A stretch of DNA of 64,000 nucleotides from Sphingomonas sp. Lineage in GTDB: Bacteria; Pseudomonadota; Alphaproteobacteria; Sphingomonadales; Sphingomonadaceae. Both the position numbers and the translations under genes were made by a program. The notes beneath the pieces were generated by a model. It did not search any database. It was given only the letters and a program-made list of their open reading frames with translations, and was not told where the DNA came from. Location of the stretch: contig NZ_JAHBZJ010000009.1 in assembly GCF_019635455.1 (NCBI RefSeq), positions 1 through 64,000 of the forward strand, in the 5' to 3' direction. Each line of letters begins with the position of its first letter. Position 1 is the stretch's first letter. Below are positions 20,279 to 29,114 of this stretch, piece after piece.

Positions 20279-22099
20279 TCAGAATCCGGCGGCGGCAAGC
20301 ATCGCCGAACCGCCGGCCTCGGCCTCGCTCGCGCCGGCGCGCATCATGGCGAAAAGTTCGCGGCCGACACCCATTTCGGGCGGCGGTGGCGCCGCCTGTT
20401 CACGCGCGTCCCATTCGGCGGCATCGACCCGTGCCGACAGTTCGCCGCGTTCGGCGCAGACGCGCACGACATCGCCGTCGCGCAGCTTGCCGATCGGCCC
20501 GCCGCCCAGCGCTTCGGGCGAGAGGTGGATGGCCGCCGGCACCTTGCCGCTCGCCCCCGACATGCGGCCGTCGGTGACGAGCGCGACGCGAAACCCGCGA
20601 TTCTGGAGCACGCCGAGCGGCGGCGTCAGCTTGTGGAGTTCGGGCATGCCGTTGGCGCGTGGCCCCTGAAACCGCACGACGACGACGACGTCGCGATCCA
20701 GTTCGCCGGCCTTGAACGCATCCTGCACCGATTGCTGGTCGTTGAAGACGCGGCATGGCGCTTCGATCGTCCATCGGTCGCGCTCGACTGCCGACACCTT
20801 GATGCAGGCGCGGCCGAGATTGCCGGAGAGGATGCGAAAGCCGCCCTCAGGCGAGAAGGGGGCATCGATCGTGCGCAGGATCGTATCGTCGCCGCTGGAC
20901 GCATCATGGTCCTGCCAGACCAGCATGTCGTCGGCGATGACGGGACGGCGCGTATAGGCGTCGAGGCTGTCGCCGACCACGGTGACCGTGTCGCGATGCA
21001 GGATCCCGCCCTTCAGCAGTTCGCGGATCACGAAGGTGGGACCGCCCGCATCCTCGAACCCGTTCACGTCGGCCGAACCGTTGGGATAGACGCGGGCGAG
21101 CAGCGGGACGGCGCGCGAAAGGCGGTCGAAATCGTCCCAGTCGATCCGGATACCGGCGCAGCGCGCGATGGCGGGCAGGTGGATCAGGTGGTTGGTCGAT
21201 CCGCCGGTGGCCAGAAGCACGATCGCCGCATTGACGATCGCGCGTTCGTCGATGACCTCACCGATCGGCCGGTAATCGTCGCCCTTCCAGCCGATCTGCG
21301 GCAGCCGCTGGACGGCGGCGCGGGTGAGTTCCTGGCGCAGTTTCGTGCCGGGATTGGCAAAGGCGGCGCCCGGCATATGCAGGCCCATCGCCTCGACCAT
21401 CATCTGGTTCGAATTGGCGGTGCCGTAAAAGGTGCAGGTCCCCTTGCCGTGATAGGCTGCGATTTCGGAATCAAGCAGTTCCTCGCGGCTCGCCTTGCCT
21501 TCGGCATAGAGTTCGCGGACACGCGCCTTTTCCTTGTTGGGGATGCCGGTGCGCATCGGGCCGCCGGGGATCAGCACCATCGGCAGATGCCCGAAGCGCA
21601 GCGCCCCCATCAACAGGCCCGGCACGATCTTGTCGCAGATGCCGAGCAGGGCCGCGCCCTCGAAGGTGTTGTGACTGAGCGCGACGGCGGTCGAGAGCGC
21701 GATCGTGTCGCGGCTGAACAGGGACAGCTCCATGCCCGCATAGCCCTGGGTCACGCCATCGCACATCGCGGGGACGCCGCCGGCCACCTGTGCCGTGGCA
21801 CCGGCCTCCAGCGCCCAGACCTTCATCTGTTCGGGATAGCGGTAATAGGGCGCGTGCGCCGAGAGCATGTCGTTATAGGCGGTGACGATGCCGATGTTCA
21901 TGGCGGTCGCCGGTTTCAACGCGTCGCGCTGTTCATCGGTGCCGGCATAGGCATGGGCGAGGTTCGCACAGCCCAGGCGCGGCCGGCCGATGCCGGTTTC
22001 GCGCTGTCGCCGCATCAGATCGAGATAGGCGGCACGCGATTCGCGTGAGCGTTCGATGACGCGATCGGTGACCGCGGCGATTTCGGGGTGGATCGACAT
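20279..22099 (-). CDS. edd: Phosphogluconate dehydratase
   Basis: 606-aa iron-sulfur dehydratase that turns 6-phosphogluconate into KDPG. The family signatures are present, including [29 protein letters not shown] and the C-terminal [11 protein letters not shown]. It is five bases from pgl upstream and 23 bases from glk downstream. Full length. Confidence 0.97.
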   Translation of the reverse strand: MSIHPEIAAVTDRVIERSRESRAAYLDLMRRQRETGIGRPRLGCANLAHAYAGTDEQRDALKPATAMNIGIVTAYNDMLSAHAPYYRYPEQMKVWALEAGATAQVAGGVPAMCDGVTQGYAGMELSLFSRDTIALSTAVALSHNTFEGAALLGICDKIVPGLLMGALRFGHLPMVLIPGGPMRTGIPNKEKARVRELYAEGKASREELLDSEIAAYHGKGTCTFYGTANSNQMMVEAMGLHMPGAAFANPGTKLRQELTRAAVQRLPQIGWKGDDYRPIGEVIDERAIVNAAIVLLATGGSTNHLIHLPAIARCAGIRIDWDDFDRLSRAVPLLARVYPNGSADVNGFEDAGGPTFVIRELLKGGILHRDTVTVVGDSLDAYTRRPVIADDMLVWQDHDASSGDDTILRTIDAPFSPEGGFRILSGNLGRACIKVSAVERDRWTIEAPCRVFNDQQSVQDAFKAGELDRDVVVVVRFQGPRANGMPELHKLTPPLGVLQNRGFRVALVTDGRMSGASGKVPAAIHLSPEALGGGPIGKLRDGDVVRVCAERGELSARVDAAEWDAREQAAPPPPEMGVGRELFAMMRAGASEAEAGGSAMLAAAGF

Positions 22100-22104
22100 C
22101 GCGA

Positions 22105-22812
22105 CTATGCCAGCCAGTGGATATCGACCGGCAGCTCGGTGTCGGCGAGCACCCGGCCGATCGGATAGGGGGACGAAGGCCCCTGGGCGATCGCCTGTTC
22201 AAGGACCTTGCGCTTTTCCGCGCCGCTGATCGCGATCATCAGCGCCTTTGCCGAGGCGATGGCCCCGCCGGACAGCGTCACGCGCGCGACGGGCGCCTCC
22301 GGCGGCAGCGGGTCGGGCATCACGCCCAGCGCGCGGCGCTCCTTCGGCCCATTCAGCGCCTCATCAAGATCGGGTCCGGGAAAGATCGAGGCGGTGTGGC
22401 CATCGCTGCCCATGCCGAGCAGGACGAGGTCGAGCGGCCAGTGAAAGTCGGTAAGGCGGGCATCGGCGGCGCGGCCGACCGCCTTGTAATCCTCGGCCTT
22501 CTCGCTGACGAGCGGGATGACGCGCGCGCCCTTTGGAATGAAGGTTTTGCCCAGGCCGGTGACATTCGACATCGGATCGCCCAGCGGCACGATGCGATCG
22601 TCGGTCGGGACGATCGTGACGCGTTTCCAGTCGATCTTTGCGGCGGCAAGCTGCGCATAGACCGGGGCGGGGGTCTTGCCACCGGCCAGCGCGATCACCG
22701 CGCCGCCGCGCGCATCGATCGCGCTGTCGATGATGAAGGCGATGTCGCCGGCCAGCGCATCGCACCATTCTTCCGACTCTTCATATTCCCACCATTCGAT
22801 TTCTTCGGCCAT
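22105..22812 (-). CDS. pgl: 6-phosphogluconolactonase
   Basis: 235-aa DevB-type lactonase that opens 6-phosphogluconolactone. It has the family segments LAGGKTPAPVY, VPTDDRIVPLGDPMSN and LLGMGSDGHTASIFPG. The N-terminus is strongly acidic (MAEEIEWWEYEESEEW). GGAGAG precedes the ATG. Between zwf and edd, in pathway order. Confidence 0.95.
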   Translation of the reverse strand: MAEEIEWWEYEESEEWCDALAGDIAFIIDSAIDARGGAVIALAGGKTPAPVYAQLAAAKIDWKRVTIVPTDDRIVPLGDPMSNVTGLGKTFIPKGARVIPLVSEKAEDYKAVGRAADARLTDFHWPLDLVLLGMGSDGHTASIFPGPDLDEALNGPKERRALGVMPDPLPPEAPVARVTLSGGAIASAKALMIAISGAEKRKVLEQAIAQGPSSPYPIGRVLADTELPVDIHWLA

Positions 22813-22860
22813 GTCTCTCTCCAGTGGGAAATCAGTGATCGTGGCGGCACATCGTTCCGC

Positions 22861-24318
22861 TCACTCGTTCCAGGTGACGCCATCCCGCTCCGTCAGGGCG
22901 ATGGCGGCCGAGGGTCCCCATGTACCCGAGGCATAGGGTTTGGGCTTCACGTCCGCCGCCTGCCAGCCATCGCGGATGGCGTCGATCCAGGCCCATTGCG
23001 CCTCCACCTCGTCGCGGCGCACGAACAAGGTGGGATCGCCCTCCAGCAGATCAAGCAGCAGCCGCTCATAGGCGATGCGCCGCCGCGTGCCGGCGAATTC
23101 GGTGTCGAGGCTCAGGTTCAATGGCACCTCGCGCAGCCGCACGCCCTCCCGGTCCAGCCCCGGTTCCTTCGCCATCACCAGCAGGCGGACATATTCCTCT
23201 GGCTGGATGCGGATGATGAGCGTGTTCGACTGAAGCACGCCGCCGCGTTCGGCGAAAATCGAATGGGGAACCGGCTTGAACTGGACGACGATCTCGCTGC
23301 GCCGCTCGGTCATCCGCTTGCCGGTGCGCAGGTAGAAGGGAACACCCTGCCAGCGCCAGTTGTCGACATGCGCCTTGATCGCGACGAAGGTTTCGGTGCG
23401 CGATTCCTTTTCCAGCTCCTCGGCATAGCCGGCGACGATCTTGCCGTTCGACGCGCCGCCCGCATATTGGCCGGTCACGGTCAGGCCGGCGGCCTCCGCA
23501 CCGGCGATCGGGCGGAGCGAGCGCAGCACCTTCACCTTCTCGTCCCGGATGGCGGTGCCGTCGAACCGCGCGGGCGGCTCCATCGCGATCAGGGCGAGCA
23601 GCTGGAGGATATGGTTTTGAACCATATCGCGCAGCGCGCCGACATCGTCATAATAGCCCGCGCGCCCCTCCAGCCCCACGGTTTCGGAAACCGTGATCTG
23701 GACATGGTCGATGCCCGCCGCGTTCCACACCGGTTCGAACAGCGAATTGCCGAAGCGCAGCGCGAGGATGTTCTGCACCGTCTCCTTGCCGAGATAGTGG
23801 TCGATGCGGAAGGTGCGCTCCTCGGGAAAGACCGAGGCGACGGCGTCGTTGATCTCCCGGCTGGAGGGGAGGTCGAAGCCGAGCGGCTTTTCCAGCCCGA
23901 TGCGCACATTCGCTCCCGCCAGCCCCGCAGAGGCGAGGCCACGGATCGTCGGCTCGAACAGTTTGGGCGCGGTGGACAGAAAGATCGCAAGGCCGCCGGA
24001 AATGTCGCCGATCTTGGCCGCGAGCTCGTCAAACCCTTCGAGCGTCGAGGCGTCGAGCGCCTGATATTGCAGCCGGCCGAGAAAACCGGCGATGGTATCG
24101 CTGTCCTTGCGATCGGCCGGCAGGAAGGTTTCGAGCGCGGTGGCGGCAAAATCGCGGAAGCCGTCATCTGACAGCGTTGACCGCGCGGTGCCGGTGATCG
24201 TCAGCCCGTCGGGCAGGAGTCCGTCCGCGTGCAGCCCGTAGAGCGACGGCAGCAGCATGCGCTGCGCCAGGTCGCCGGTCGCGCCGAACAGCAGCAATTT
24301 GCCGAAAGGCTGTCGCAT
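22861..24318 (-). CDS. zwf: Glucose-6-phosphate 1-dehydrogenase
   Basis: 485-aa enzyme that oxidises glucose 6-phosphate with NADP(+). The Rossmann motif GATGDLAQR is near the start and the substrate motif RIDHYLGKE is mid-protein. The frame is open far upstream, but MRQPFGKLLLFGATG at 24318, behind a GGAGGAT site, is the family start. First gene of the Entner-Doudoroff operon. A perfect AGCCGT/ACGGCT hairpin lies upstream at 24352-24366, possibly ending argC transcripts. Confidence 0.97.
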   Translation of the reverse strand: MRQPFGKLLLFGATGDLAQRMLLPSLYGLHADGLLPDGLTITGTARSTLSDDGFRDFAATALETFLPADRKDSDTIAGFLGRLQYQALDASTLEGFDELAAKIGDISGGLAIFLSTAPKLFEPTIRGLASAGLAGANVRIGLEKPLGFDLPSSREINDAVASVFPEERTFRIDHYLGKETVQNILALRFGNSLFEPVWNAAGIDHVQITVSETVGLEGRAGYYDDVGALRDMVQNHILQLLALIAMEPPARFDGTAIRDEKVKVLRSLRPIAGAEAAGLTVTGQYAGGASNGKIVAGYAEELEKESRTETFVAIKAHVDNWRWQGVPFYLRTGKRMTERRSEIVVQFKPVPHSIFAERGGVLQSNTLIIRIQPEEYVRLLVMAKEPGLDREGVRLREVPLNLSLDTEFAGTRRRIAYERLLLDLLEGDPTLFVRRDEVEAQWAWIDAIRDGWQAADVKPKPYASGTWGPSAAIALTERDGVTWNE

Positions 24319-24392
24319 GGATCCTCCCTTTGCCTTGCGCGTCGCCCTAGCAGCCGTTCGACGGCTTGCGAAGCGCGCATACCTATAAGCGG

Positions 24393-25325
24393 CTAAAGAA
24401 CGAGACCTGCGGTCGGGTCCAGCCCGGCCATGATGTTGAGGTTCTGCACCGCCGCGCCGGCCGCGCCCTTGCCCAGATTGTCGAGCGTGGCGATCAGCCG
24501 GACCTGGCCGTGATCGGCATTGCCGAACACGCGGATCGACAGCCGGTCGGTGGCCGCATCCTCTTCCAGTCGCACCAGGCCGGTCCCTTCGGTCGGCAGC
24601 ACCCGGACGATCGGCGAATCGCGATAGGCGTCGGCGAGCGCCTGCTCGATCTGCGTGGGCGACGGCTTGCGGGGCAGCGCGTGAAGCGGCAGCGGAACCT
24701 CGATCAGCATTCCGCGATACGCGTTGGCGACCGCAGGCTGAAAGATCGGCGGATGTTCGATGCGCGCGTGCTTCTGCATCTCTGGCAGGTGCTTGTGATC
24801 GAGCGTCAGGCCATAGGCGCGAAAGCCGGTCTTTTCCGCTCCGTCCTCGAACTCGGCGATCATCGACTTGCCGCCGCCGGAATAGCCCGACGCGCCGCTC
24901 GCCGTCAGCGGCCAGTTCGCGGGGATCAGTCCGGCGCGGACCAGCGGGCGGACCAGCGCGAGGAATCCGGTCGGCCAGCAGCCGGGATTGGCGACGCGCG
25001 GCGCCTCCGCGATCAGGCCCGCTTGCGCGGGTTCGAGTTCGGGAAAACCATAGGTCCATCCTTCGGCCACGCGATGCGCGGTCGATGCGTCGATGATCCG
25101 GGTCATCGAATTGGTGACCAGCCCCACCGCCTCACGCGCGGCGTCGTCGGGCAGGCAAAGGATGACGAATTGCGCCGAATTGAGCGCCTGTGCGCGCTTC
25201 TTCGCGCTCTTACGGTCCGAATCGGCGAGCGTGATGAGGTCGATTTCCGGGCGCCCCGCAAGCCGCTCGCGGATTTCCAGTCCGGTGGTGCCGGCCGCGC
25301 CATCGATGAATACCGATACGCTCAT
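24393..25325 (-). CDS. argC: N-acetyl-gamma-glutamyl-phosphate reductase, type 2
   Basis: 310-aa ArgC that reduces N-acetylglutamyl phosphate in arginine synthesis. The N-terminal GAAGTTGLEI nucleotide motif and the active Cys in NPGCWPTGF are present. Its length fits the short (type 2) ArgC class. The ATG at 25325 overlaps the upstream SH3 gene stop as ATGA; a longer start would add only six residues. No other arginine genes are nearby. Confidence 0.95.
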   Translation of the reverse strand: MSVSVFIDGAAGTTGLEIRERLAGRPEIDLITLADSDRKSAKKRAQALNSAQFVILCLPDDAAREAVGLVTNSMTRIIDASTAHRVAEGWTYGFPELEPAQAGLIAEAPRVANPGCWPTGFLALVRPLVRAGLIPANWPLTASGASGYSGGGKSMIAEFEDGAEKTGFRAYGLTLDHKHLPEMQKHARIEHPPIFQPAVANAYRGMLIEVPLPLHALPRKPSPTQIEQALADAYRDSPIVRVLPTEGTGLVRLEEDAATDRLSIRVFGNADHGQVRLIATLDNLGKGAAGAAVQNLNIMAGLDPTAGLVL

Positions 25326-25699
25326 TGCGCGGCCTTCAGGCAATTGGCGTCCACATAGCCGACAAGACCTGCCGCCGGCGCGCGGCCCCAGGCGTAACCG
25401 GCCGAGAGTTCAAGCACCTCGAACAGGTCGCCCGATCCCAGGCTGGTCAGGATTTCGGCATTGTCGGCGCGCGATTCGACCAGCGGGGTCGCGGTCGTCA
25501 CGATCCAGGTCAGCGGGGCTGCATAATGCGGTGCGAACACGCGATCGGCCAGGCGCACATCGGCCAGGTCACGGCGCGCGGCGTCAGTTCGCGGATCGAT
25601 ATGCACCGAGCGCCCGGTGAGCGCGAATCGGCTACGCGTGCTCCCTGACGGGTTGTCCGGCGTGGCCGTCGCCGGTGACGAATTGCCCGAATTCTGCAA
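25322..25699 (-). CDS. SH3-domain protein, apparently lacking its NlpC/P60 partner domain
   Basis: 125-aa protein whose N-terminal part (RFALTGRSVHIDPRTDAARRDLADVRLAD) and SH3 fold (FEVLELSAGYAWGRAPAAGLVGYV) look like the front of sphingomonad C40 (NlpC/P60) cell-wall peptidases. It stops right after the SH3 domain, so the catalytic domain is absent. The only ATG gives a 68-base overlap with the MarR gene upstream, and a later GTG start is possible. Its stop overlaps the argC start. It may be a remnant or a binding-only protein. The comparison with C40 peptidases is from memory of the family. Confidence 0.65.
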   Translation of the reverse strand: MQNSGNSSPATATPDNPSGSTRSRFALTGRSVHIDPRTDAARRDLADVRLADRVFAPHYAAPLTWIVTTATPLVESRADNAEILTSLGSGDLFEVLELSAGYAWGRAPAAGLVGYVDANCLKAAQ

Positions 25700-25991
25700 G
25701 AAAGTCCGCCCCTTCCGGTGTTCGTGCGACGAAGATGTTTCGCTTGTCGGTTTCGTCGCGCTGGCGGCGCAGATAGCCGAGTGCGCCCAGCCTGTTCAAG
25801 GCGCGCGTGACCACGGGCTTGGAGACGTTGAGCGCGCGGGCCAGACCGCGCACCGTATGTGGCCCGACGTCCAGATAGACGAGCAACATCAGCGCCATCT
25901 GTCGGTTGGTCAGATCGGGTTCGCCCGATCGGACATAGTCGATCAGGGTGTTTTTCCACTGGAATAGCGATTTTTCGCTCATCGCGTTCAT
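25632..25991 (-). CDS. MarR-family winged-helix regulator
   Basis: 119-aa DNA-binding protein with a winged helix at about residues 30-100: TVRGLARALNVSKPVVTRALNRLGALGYLRR is the helix-turn-helix, followed by a wing with DKRNIFV. Start choices are ATG 25991 (MNAMSEKS), ATG 25982, or TTG 26027; none has a strong ribosome-binding site. Its end overlaps the SH3 gene. Effector and targets are unknown; the SH3 gene and argC could be co-transcribed with it. Confidence 0.85.
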   Translation of the reverse strand: MNAMSEKSLFQWKNTLIDYVRSGEPDLTNRQMALMLLVYLDVGPHTVRGLARALNVSKPVVTRALNRLGALGYLRRQRDETDKRNIFVARTPEGADFLAEFGQFVTGDGHAGQPVREHA

Positions 25992-26181
25992 CGCGCCACA
26001 CTCGCTGCTTCTGTTACACACCCGCAAGAAGCCGGGCTTTCAGCCGCATTAACGCCCCGATAGCCAACGGGTTTCAGCGCGGGCGCGAAATGTTCCGTTT
26101 CTGTGACGATCGCAAATCCCATCGGCGGTTGATCGCGGGCGCTCCGGTGACTATGTGGCCGCTTTCCCGCGAAAGACCGAC

Positions 26182-26544
26182 ATGCTGTTCACCTTCCTCC
26201 TCGTCGTCCATGCCATCATCGCCGCGCTGCTGGTGACGGTGATCCTCATGCAGCGTTCGGAAGGGGGCGGACTGACCAGCGGCGGCAGCCCGTCCGGCCT
26301 GATGTCGGCGCGCGGCGCGGCGAATTTCCTGACCCGCGCGACCGCGGTTCTGGCGACCCTGTTCGTGGCGATGAGCATCGCGCTCGCGGTGCTGGCGGCG
26401 ACGCGGGGCAGCGACGCGATCGATACCAGCCGCGCGGCCGCCCCGGCGCAGACCGCACCGGCGACCGGCCCGGCTCCCGCCGCACAGCCGACCGGTGTGC
26501 CGGCGGCACCGGCGGACAACAGCGCCGTCCCGCTCGCCAAGTAA
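26182..26544 (+). CDS. secG: Protein-export membrane protein SecG
   Basis: 120-aa SecYEG subunit: two membrane helices (about residues 3-22 and 53-72) around a cytoplasmic loop with the conserved MQRSEGGGL and FLTRATA elements, then a 40-residue Ala/Pro/Thr-rich tail. The start at 26182 matches the family. It precedes pyrG, as in many alphaproteobacteria, separated by a hairpin (GCGCCCG/CGGGCGC at 26573-26590). Confidence 0.93.
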   Translation: MLFTFLLVVHAIIAALLVTVILMQRSEGGGLTSGGSPSGLMSARGAANFLTRATAVLATLFVAMSIALAVLAATRGSDAIDTSRAAAPAQTAPATGPAPAAQPTGVPAAPADNSAVPLAK

Positions 26545-26629
26545 GCGGGTTTCAAACGCAACTTTTTTGGCGGCGCCCGGAGTCGGGCGCTTGCCCCCAT
26601 TCGTGCTTAGGGGCTAGCGGGTGATTCCC

Positions 26630-28264
26630 ATGACGCGGTACATTTTCATCACCGGCGGCGTGGTTTCCTCGCTCGGAAAAGGCCTGATGGCGGCAAGCCT
26701 CGCGGCGCTGTTGCAGGCGCGGGGCTATACGGTCCGCATCCGCAAGTTCGACCCCTATCTGAACGTCGATCCCGGAACCATGTCGCCCTATCAGCATGGC
26801 GAGGTCTATGTGACCGACGACGGTGCGGAGACCGATCTGGACCTGGGCCATTACGAGCGGTTCACCGGCGTCGCGTCGCGCCAGTCGGACAATGTCACGT
26901 CGGGCCGGATCTACAAGACGATCATCGAGCGCGAGCGGCGCGGCGACTATCTGGGCGCCACCGTCCAGGTCATTCCGCACGTCACCGACGCGATCAAGGA
27001 TTTCGCACAGGCGGAGACCGAGGACCTGGATTTCGTGCTGTGCGAGATCGGCGGGACCGTCGGCGATATCGAATCGCTGCCGTTCATCGAGGCGATCCGA
27101 CAGCTCAAGAACGAACTGGGTCGCGGTCGCTCGATCAGCGTTCATGTGACGCTGGTGCCGTATATCTCTGCGGCGGGCGAACTGAAGACCAAGCCGACGC
27201 AGCACAGCGTGCGGGAACTGGCGTCGCTGGGGGTCCAGCCCGACGTTCTGGTATGCCGTGCCGAAAAGCCGCTGCCGGCGGGCGAGCGGGCGAAGATCGC
27301 GCAGTTCTGCAACGTGCCGGCCAGCGCGGTCATCCCCGCGCTCGATGCGAAAAGCATCTATGCGGTGCCGCTGCAATATCATGCCGAAGGGCTCGACAGC
27401 GAAGTGCTCCGTGCGTTCGGCATCGAACCGGGACCCAACCCCGACCTGTCGCGCTGGACCGAGATCACCGACCGGCTGTTCAACCCCGAGGGTGAGGTGA
27501 CCGTGGGCGTGGTCGGCAAATATGTCGGCCTGCCGGACGCGTACAAGTCGCTCAACGAGGCGCTGGTCCATGGCGGCATCGCCAACAAGGTGAAGGTGAA
27601 TATCCGCTGGATCGACGCCGAATTGTTCGAAGGCGATGAGGCGGAGATCGCGGCGAAGCTGGAGCCGTGCCACGCGATCCTGGTCCCCGGCGCGTTCGGA
27701 TCGCGCGGGGCGGAAGGGAAGATCGCCAGCGTGCGCTTCGCGCGTGAACGCAACGTCCCCTATTTCGGCATCTGCTTCGGCATGCAGATGGCGTGTATCG
27801 AGGGCGCCCGGAACCAGGCGGGAATTGCCGGCGCTTCATCGACCGAGTTCGGGCCGACCGATGAGCCGGTGGTGGGCATCATCACCGAATGGATGAGCGA
27901 GGCAGGGATCGAAAAGCGCGAAGAGGGCGGCGATCTGGGCGGCACGATGCGGCTGGGCGCCTATCCCGCGACACTGGCCGGCAATTCGGTCGTCGCGTCG
28001 ATCTATGGCGCGGACGAGATCAGCGAACGCCACCGGCACCGTTATGAGGTGAATACGGGTTATCGTACCGCGCTCGAATCGAATGGCCTGGTGTTTTCCG
28101 GCATGTCGCCCGACGGGATGCTGCCCGAAATCGTCGAACGGCCCGACCATCCGTGGTTCGTGGCGGTGCAGTTCCACCCCGAGCTGAAGTCGAAGCCGTT
28201 CGACCCGCATCCGCTGTTCGCGAGCTTCATCGAAGCGGCGGTGCGCCAGTCGCGACTGGTCTGA
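26630..28264 (+). CDS. pyrG: CTP synthase
   Basis: 544-aa enzyme that makes CTP from UTP with glutamine. The N-terminal synthase domain starts [19 protein letters not shown], and the C-terminal glutaminase has the nucleophile Cys in FGICFGMQM and the His-Glu pair in VQFHPE. ATG 26630 gives the canonical start; a GTG three codons upstream is also in frame. Full length. Confidence 0.98.
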   Translation: MTRYIFITGGVVSSLGKGLMAASLAALLQARGYTVRIRKFDPYLNVDPGTMSPYQHGEVYVTDDGAETDLDLGHYERFTGVASRQSDNVTSGRIYKTIIERERRGDYLGATVQVIPHVTDAIKDFAQAETEDLDFVLCEIGGTVGDIESLPFIEAIRQLKNELGRGRSISVHVTLVPYISAAGELKTKPTQHSVRELASLGVQPDVLVCRAEKPLPAGERAKIAQFCNVPASAVIPALDAKSIYAVPLQYHAEGLDSEVLRAFGIEPGPNPDLSRWTEITDRLFNPEGEVTVGVVGKYVGLPDAYKSLNEALVHGGIANKVKVNIRWIDAELFEGDEAEIAAKLEPCHAILVPGAFGSRGAEGKIASVRFARERNVPYFGICFGMQMACIEGARNQAGIAGASSTEFGPTDEPVVGIITEWMSEAGIEKREEGGDLGGTMRLGAYPATLAGNSVVASIYGADEISERHRHRYEVNTGYRTALESNGLVFSGMSPDGMLPEIVERPDHPWFVAVQFHPELKSKPFDPHPLFASFIEAAVRQSRLV

Positions 28265-28299
28265 ACATCATCCGAAGCGGGTCCCGGTCGATGGCGGGG

Positions 28300-28343
28300 C
28301 CTGAAAAAACAAATGGGCGCCCGGACTGATCGTCCGGACGCCC
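28300..28343 (-). terminator. Terminator of the small heat-shock gene
   Basis: GGGCG and CCGGAC pair with GTCCGG and CGCCC (12-bp stem with one mismatch, 5-base loop, 28315-28343), followed on the minus strand by ATTTGTTTTTTC, a strong U-tract. A second hairpin (GCGGCGCG/CGCGCCGC, 28351-28380) lies between it and the stop codon. pyrG converges from the other side and may share these structures. Confidence 0.8.
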
Positions 28344-28398
28344 CGATCTGGCGGCGCGCAAGGGGGTAGGGGCGCGCCGCTGTGTCCGCCGTGTCGTG

Positions 28399-28863
28399 TC
28401 AGGCGACCGAGCGGTGCTCGATCGCTTCGCTTTCGCCACCGGTGCCGATCGCGATCTTCTTCGGCTTCATCGCCTCGGGAACCTCGCGCACGAGTTCGAT
28501 GACCAGCAGGCCATCGGTCAGGTTCGCGCCATCGACGCGGACGAAATCGGCCAGTTCGAACCGGCGTTCGAACCCGCGATTGGCGATGCCGAGATGCAAC
28601 ATCTGCGCGACTTCATTGTCCTGCGCCTCGGCCTTCTTGCCGGCGACCAGCAACAGATTCTGCTGCGCGGTGATCTCGATCTCGTCGGACTTGAAACCGG
28701 CGACGGCGATCGTGATCCGATAGCGATCGTCGGAAATCCGCTCGAGGTTGAAGGGGGGGTAATTCTCGCCGCTCGACTGGCGCGCGGTCGCTTCGAGCAT
28801 GTCGAAGAGCCGGTCGAAACCGATAGTGGAACGGCGGAAAGGGGTAAGATCGATCTGACGCAT
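28399..28863 (-). CDS. Small heat-shock protein, Hsp20/IbpA type
   Basis: 154-aa holdase chaperone that binds unfolding proteins. It begins MRQIDLTPFRRSTIGFDRLF, like IbpA-type proteins, and the alpha-crystallin domain covers about residues 35-130 with the Hsp20 pattern YRITIAVAGFKSDEIEI and the C-terminal IxI-like end region. GGAGG with eight-base spacing selects the ATG at 28863 over an in-frame one five codons upstream. Its leader looks like a ROSE thermometer and its promoter like an RpoH promoter, so induction by heat at both levels is expected. Confidence 0.95.
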   Translation of the reverse strand: MRQIDLTPFRRSTIGFDRLFDMLEATARQSSGENYPPFNLERISDDRYRITIAVAGFKSDEIEITAQQNLLLVAGKKAEAQDNEVAQMLHLGIANRGFERRFELADFVRVDGANLTDGLLVIELVREVPEAMKPKKIAIGTGGESEAIEHRSVA

Positions 28864-28955
28864 GTGGATATCCTCCAATGAGCAATTTCAACGTCCTGTC
28901 GGCATCCGGATGGCCCGCAATGCCGGTTCTGCATGGCCCCGAAGGCGCCGTGCAT
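28864..28955 (-). promoter_or_regulatory. ROSE-type RNA thermometer in the hsp20 leader
   Basis: The minus-strand leader folds as three consecutive hairpins. Hairpin 1 (28930-28954) has a UGCA/UGCA base and a UUCG loop. Hairpin 2 (28900-28925) has a CGGCAU/AUGCCG stem. Hairpin 3 (28871-28885) pairs UUGCUC with the Shine-Dalgarno GAGGA across an AUUG loop, leaving one G bulged. The U(U/C)GCU element opposite the ribosome-binding site with the unpaired G is the defining signature of ROSE elements, which melt on heating and free the site. The pairings are read from sequence; the thermometer role follows from the family. Confidence 0.8.
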
Positions 28956-28959
28956 CGTT

Positions 28960-28988
28960 GATTTGGGAAGCAATGCGGCAGTTTCAAG
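28960..28988 (-). promoter_or_regulatory. RpoH-like (sigma-32) promoter of hsp20
   Basis: CTTGAA (28983-28988, minus strand) matches the alphaproteobacterial RpoH -35 box exactly. About 17 bases on, CCCAAATC is an acceptable -10. The predicted start, about position 28955, falls at the first base of hairpin 1 of the ROSE leader, giving a 5' UTR of about 92 bases. Confidence 0.6.
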
Positions 28989-29016
28989 AGCGACGATCGA
29001 CGCGGCGTTTGAACAT

Positions 29017-29052
29017 AAAGCATACCAAAGCAATGGGAATAGAAATGCTTTG
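29017..29052. repeat. AAAGCA repeats upstream of the TonB receptor
   Basis: AAAGCA occurs at 29017-29022 and again exactly 10 bases on at 29027-29032, with an inverted copy (TGCTTT) at 29046-29051. AAAGCAT/ATGCTTT and CAAAGCA/TGCTTTG are each perfect 7-base inverted pairs. The surrounding DNA is unusually AT-rich. Spacing of one helical turn suggests a regulator site 63-98 bases before the receptor ATG; no factor is identified. Confidence 0.4.
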
Positions 29053-29114
29053 TCGGTAAATCCTACTCAATTGGTGGAAATAAGGCGGCAGAATCACCTC
29101 GGGGGGACTTACGC

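Noticed and set aside
20279-22099. edd read as a second ilvD
   Set aside because: It is 606 aa, sits in the zwf-pgl-edd-glk-eda operon and has Edd-type motifs. The true ilvD is at 53693-55414.
26573-26590. Hairpin between secG and pyrG as a strong terminator
   Set aside because: The stem is only seven pairs and is followed by TTGCCCCC, so termination would be weak. It is noted under secG only.
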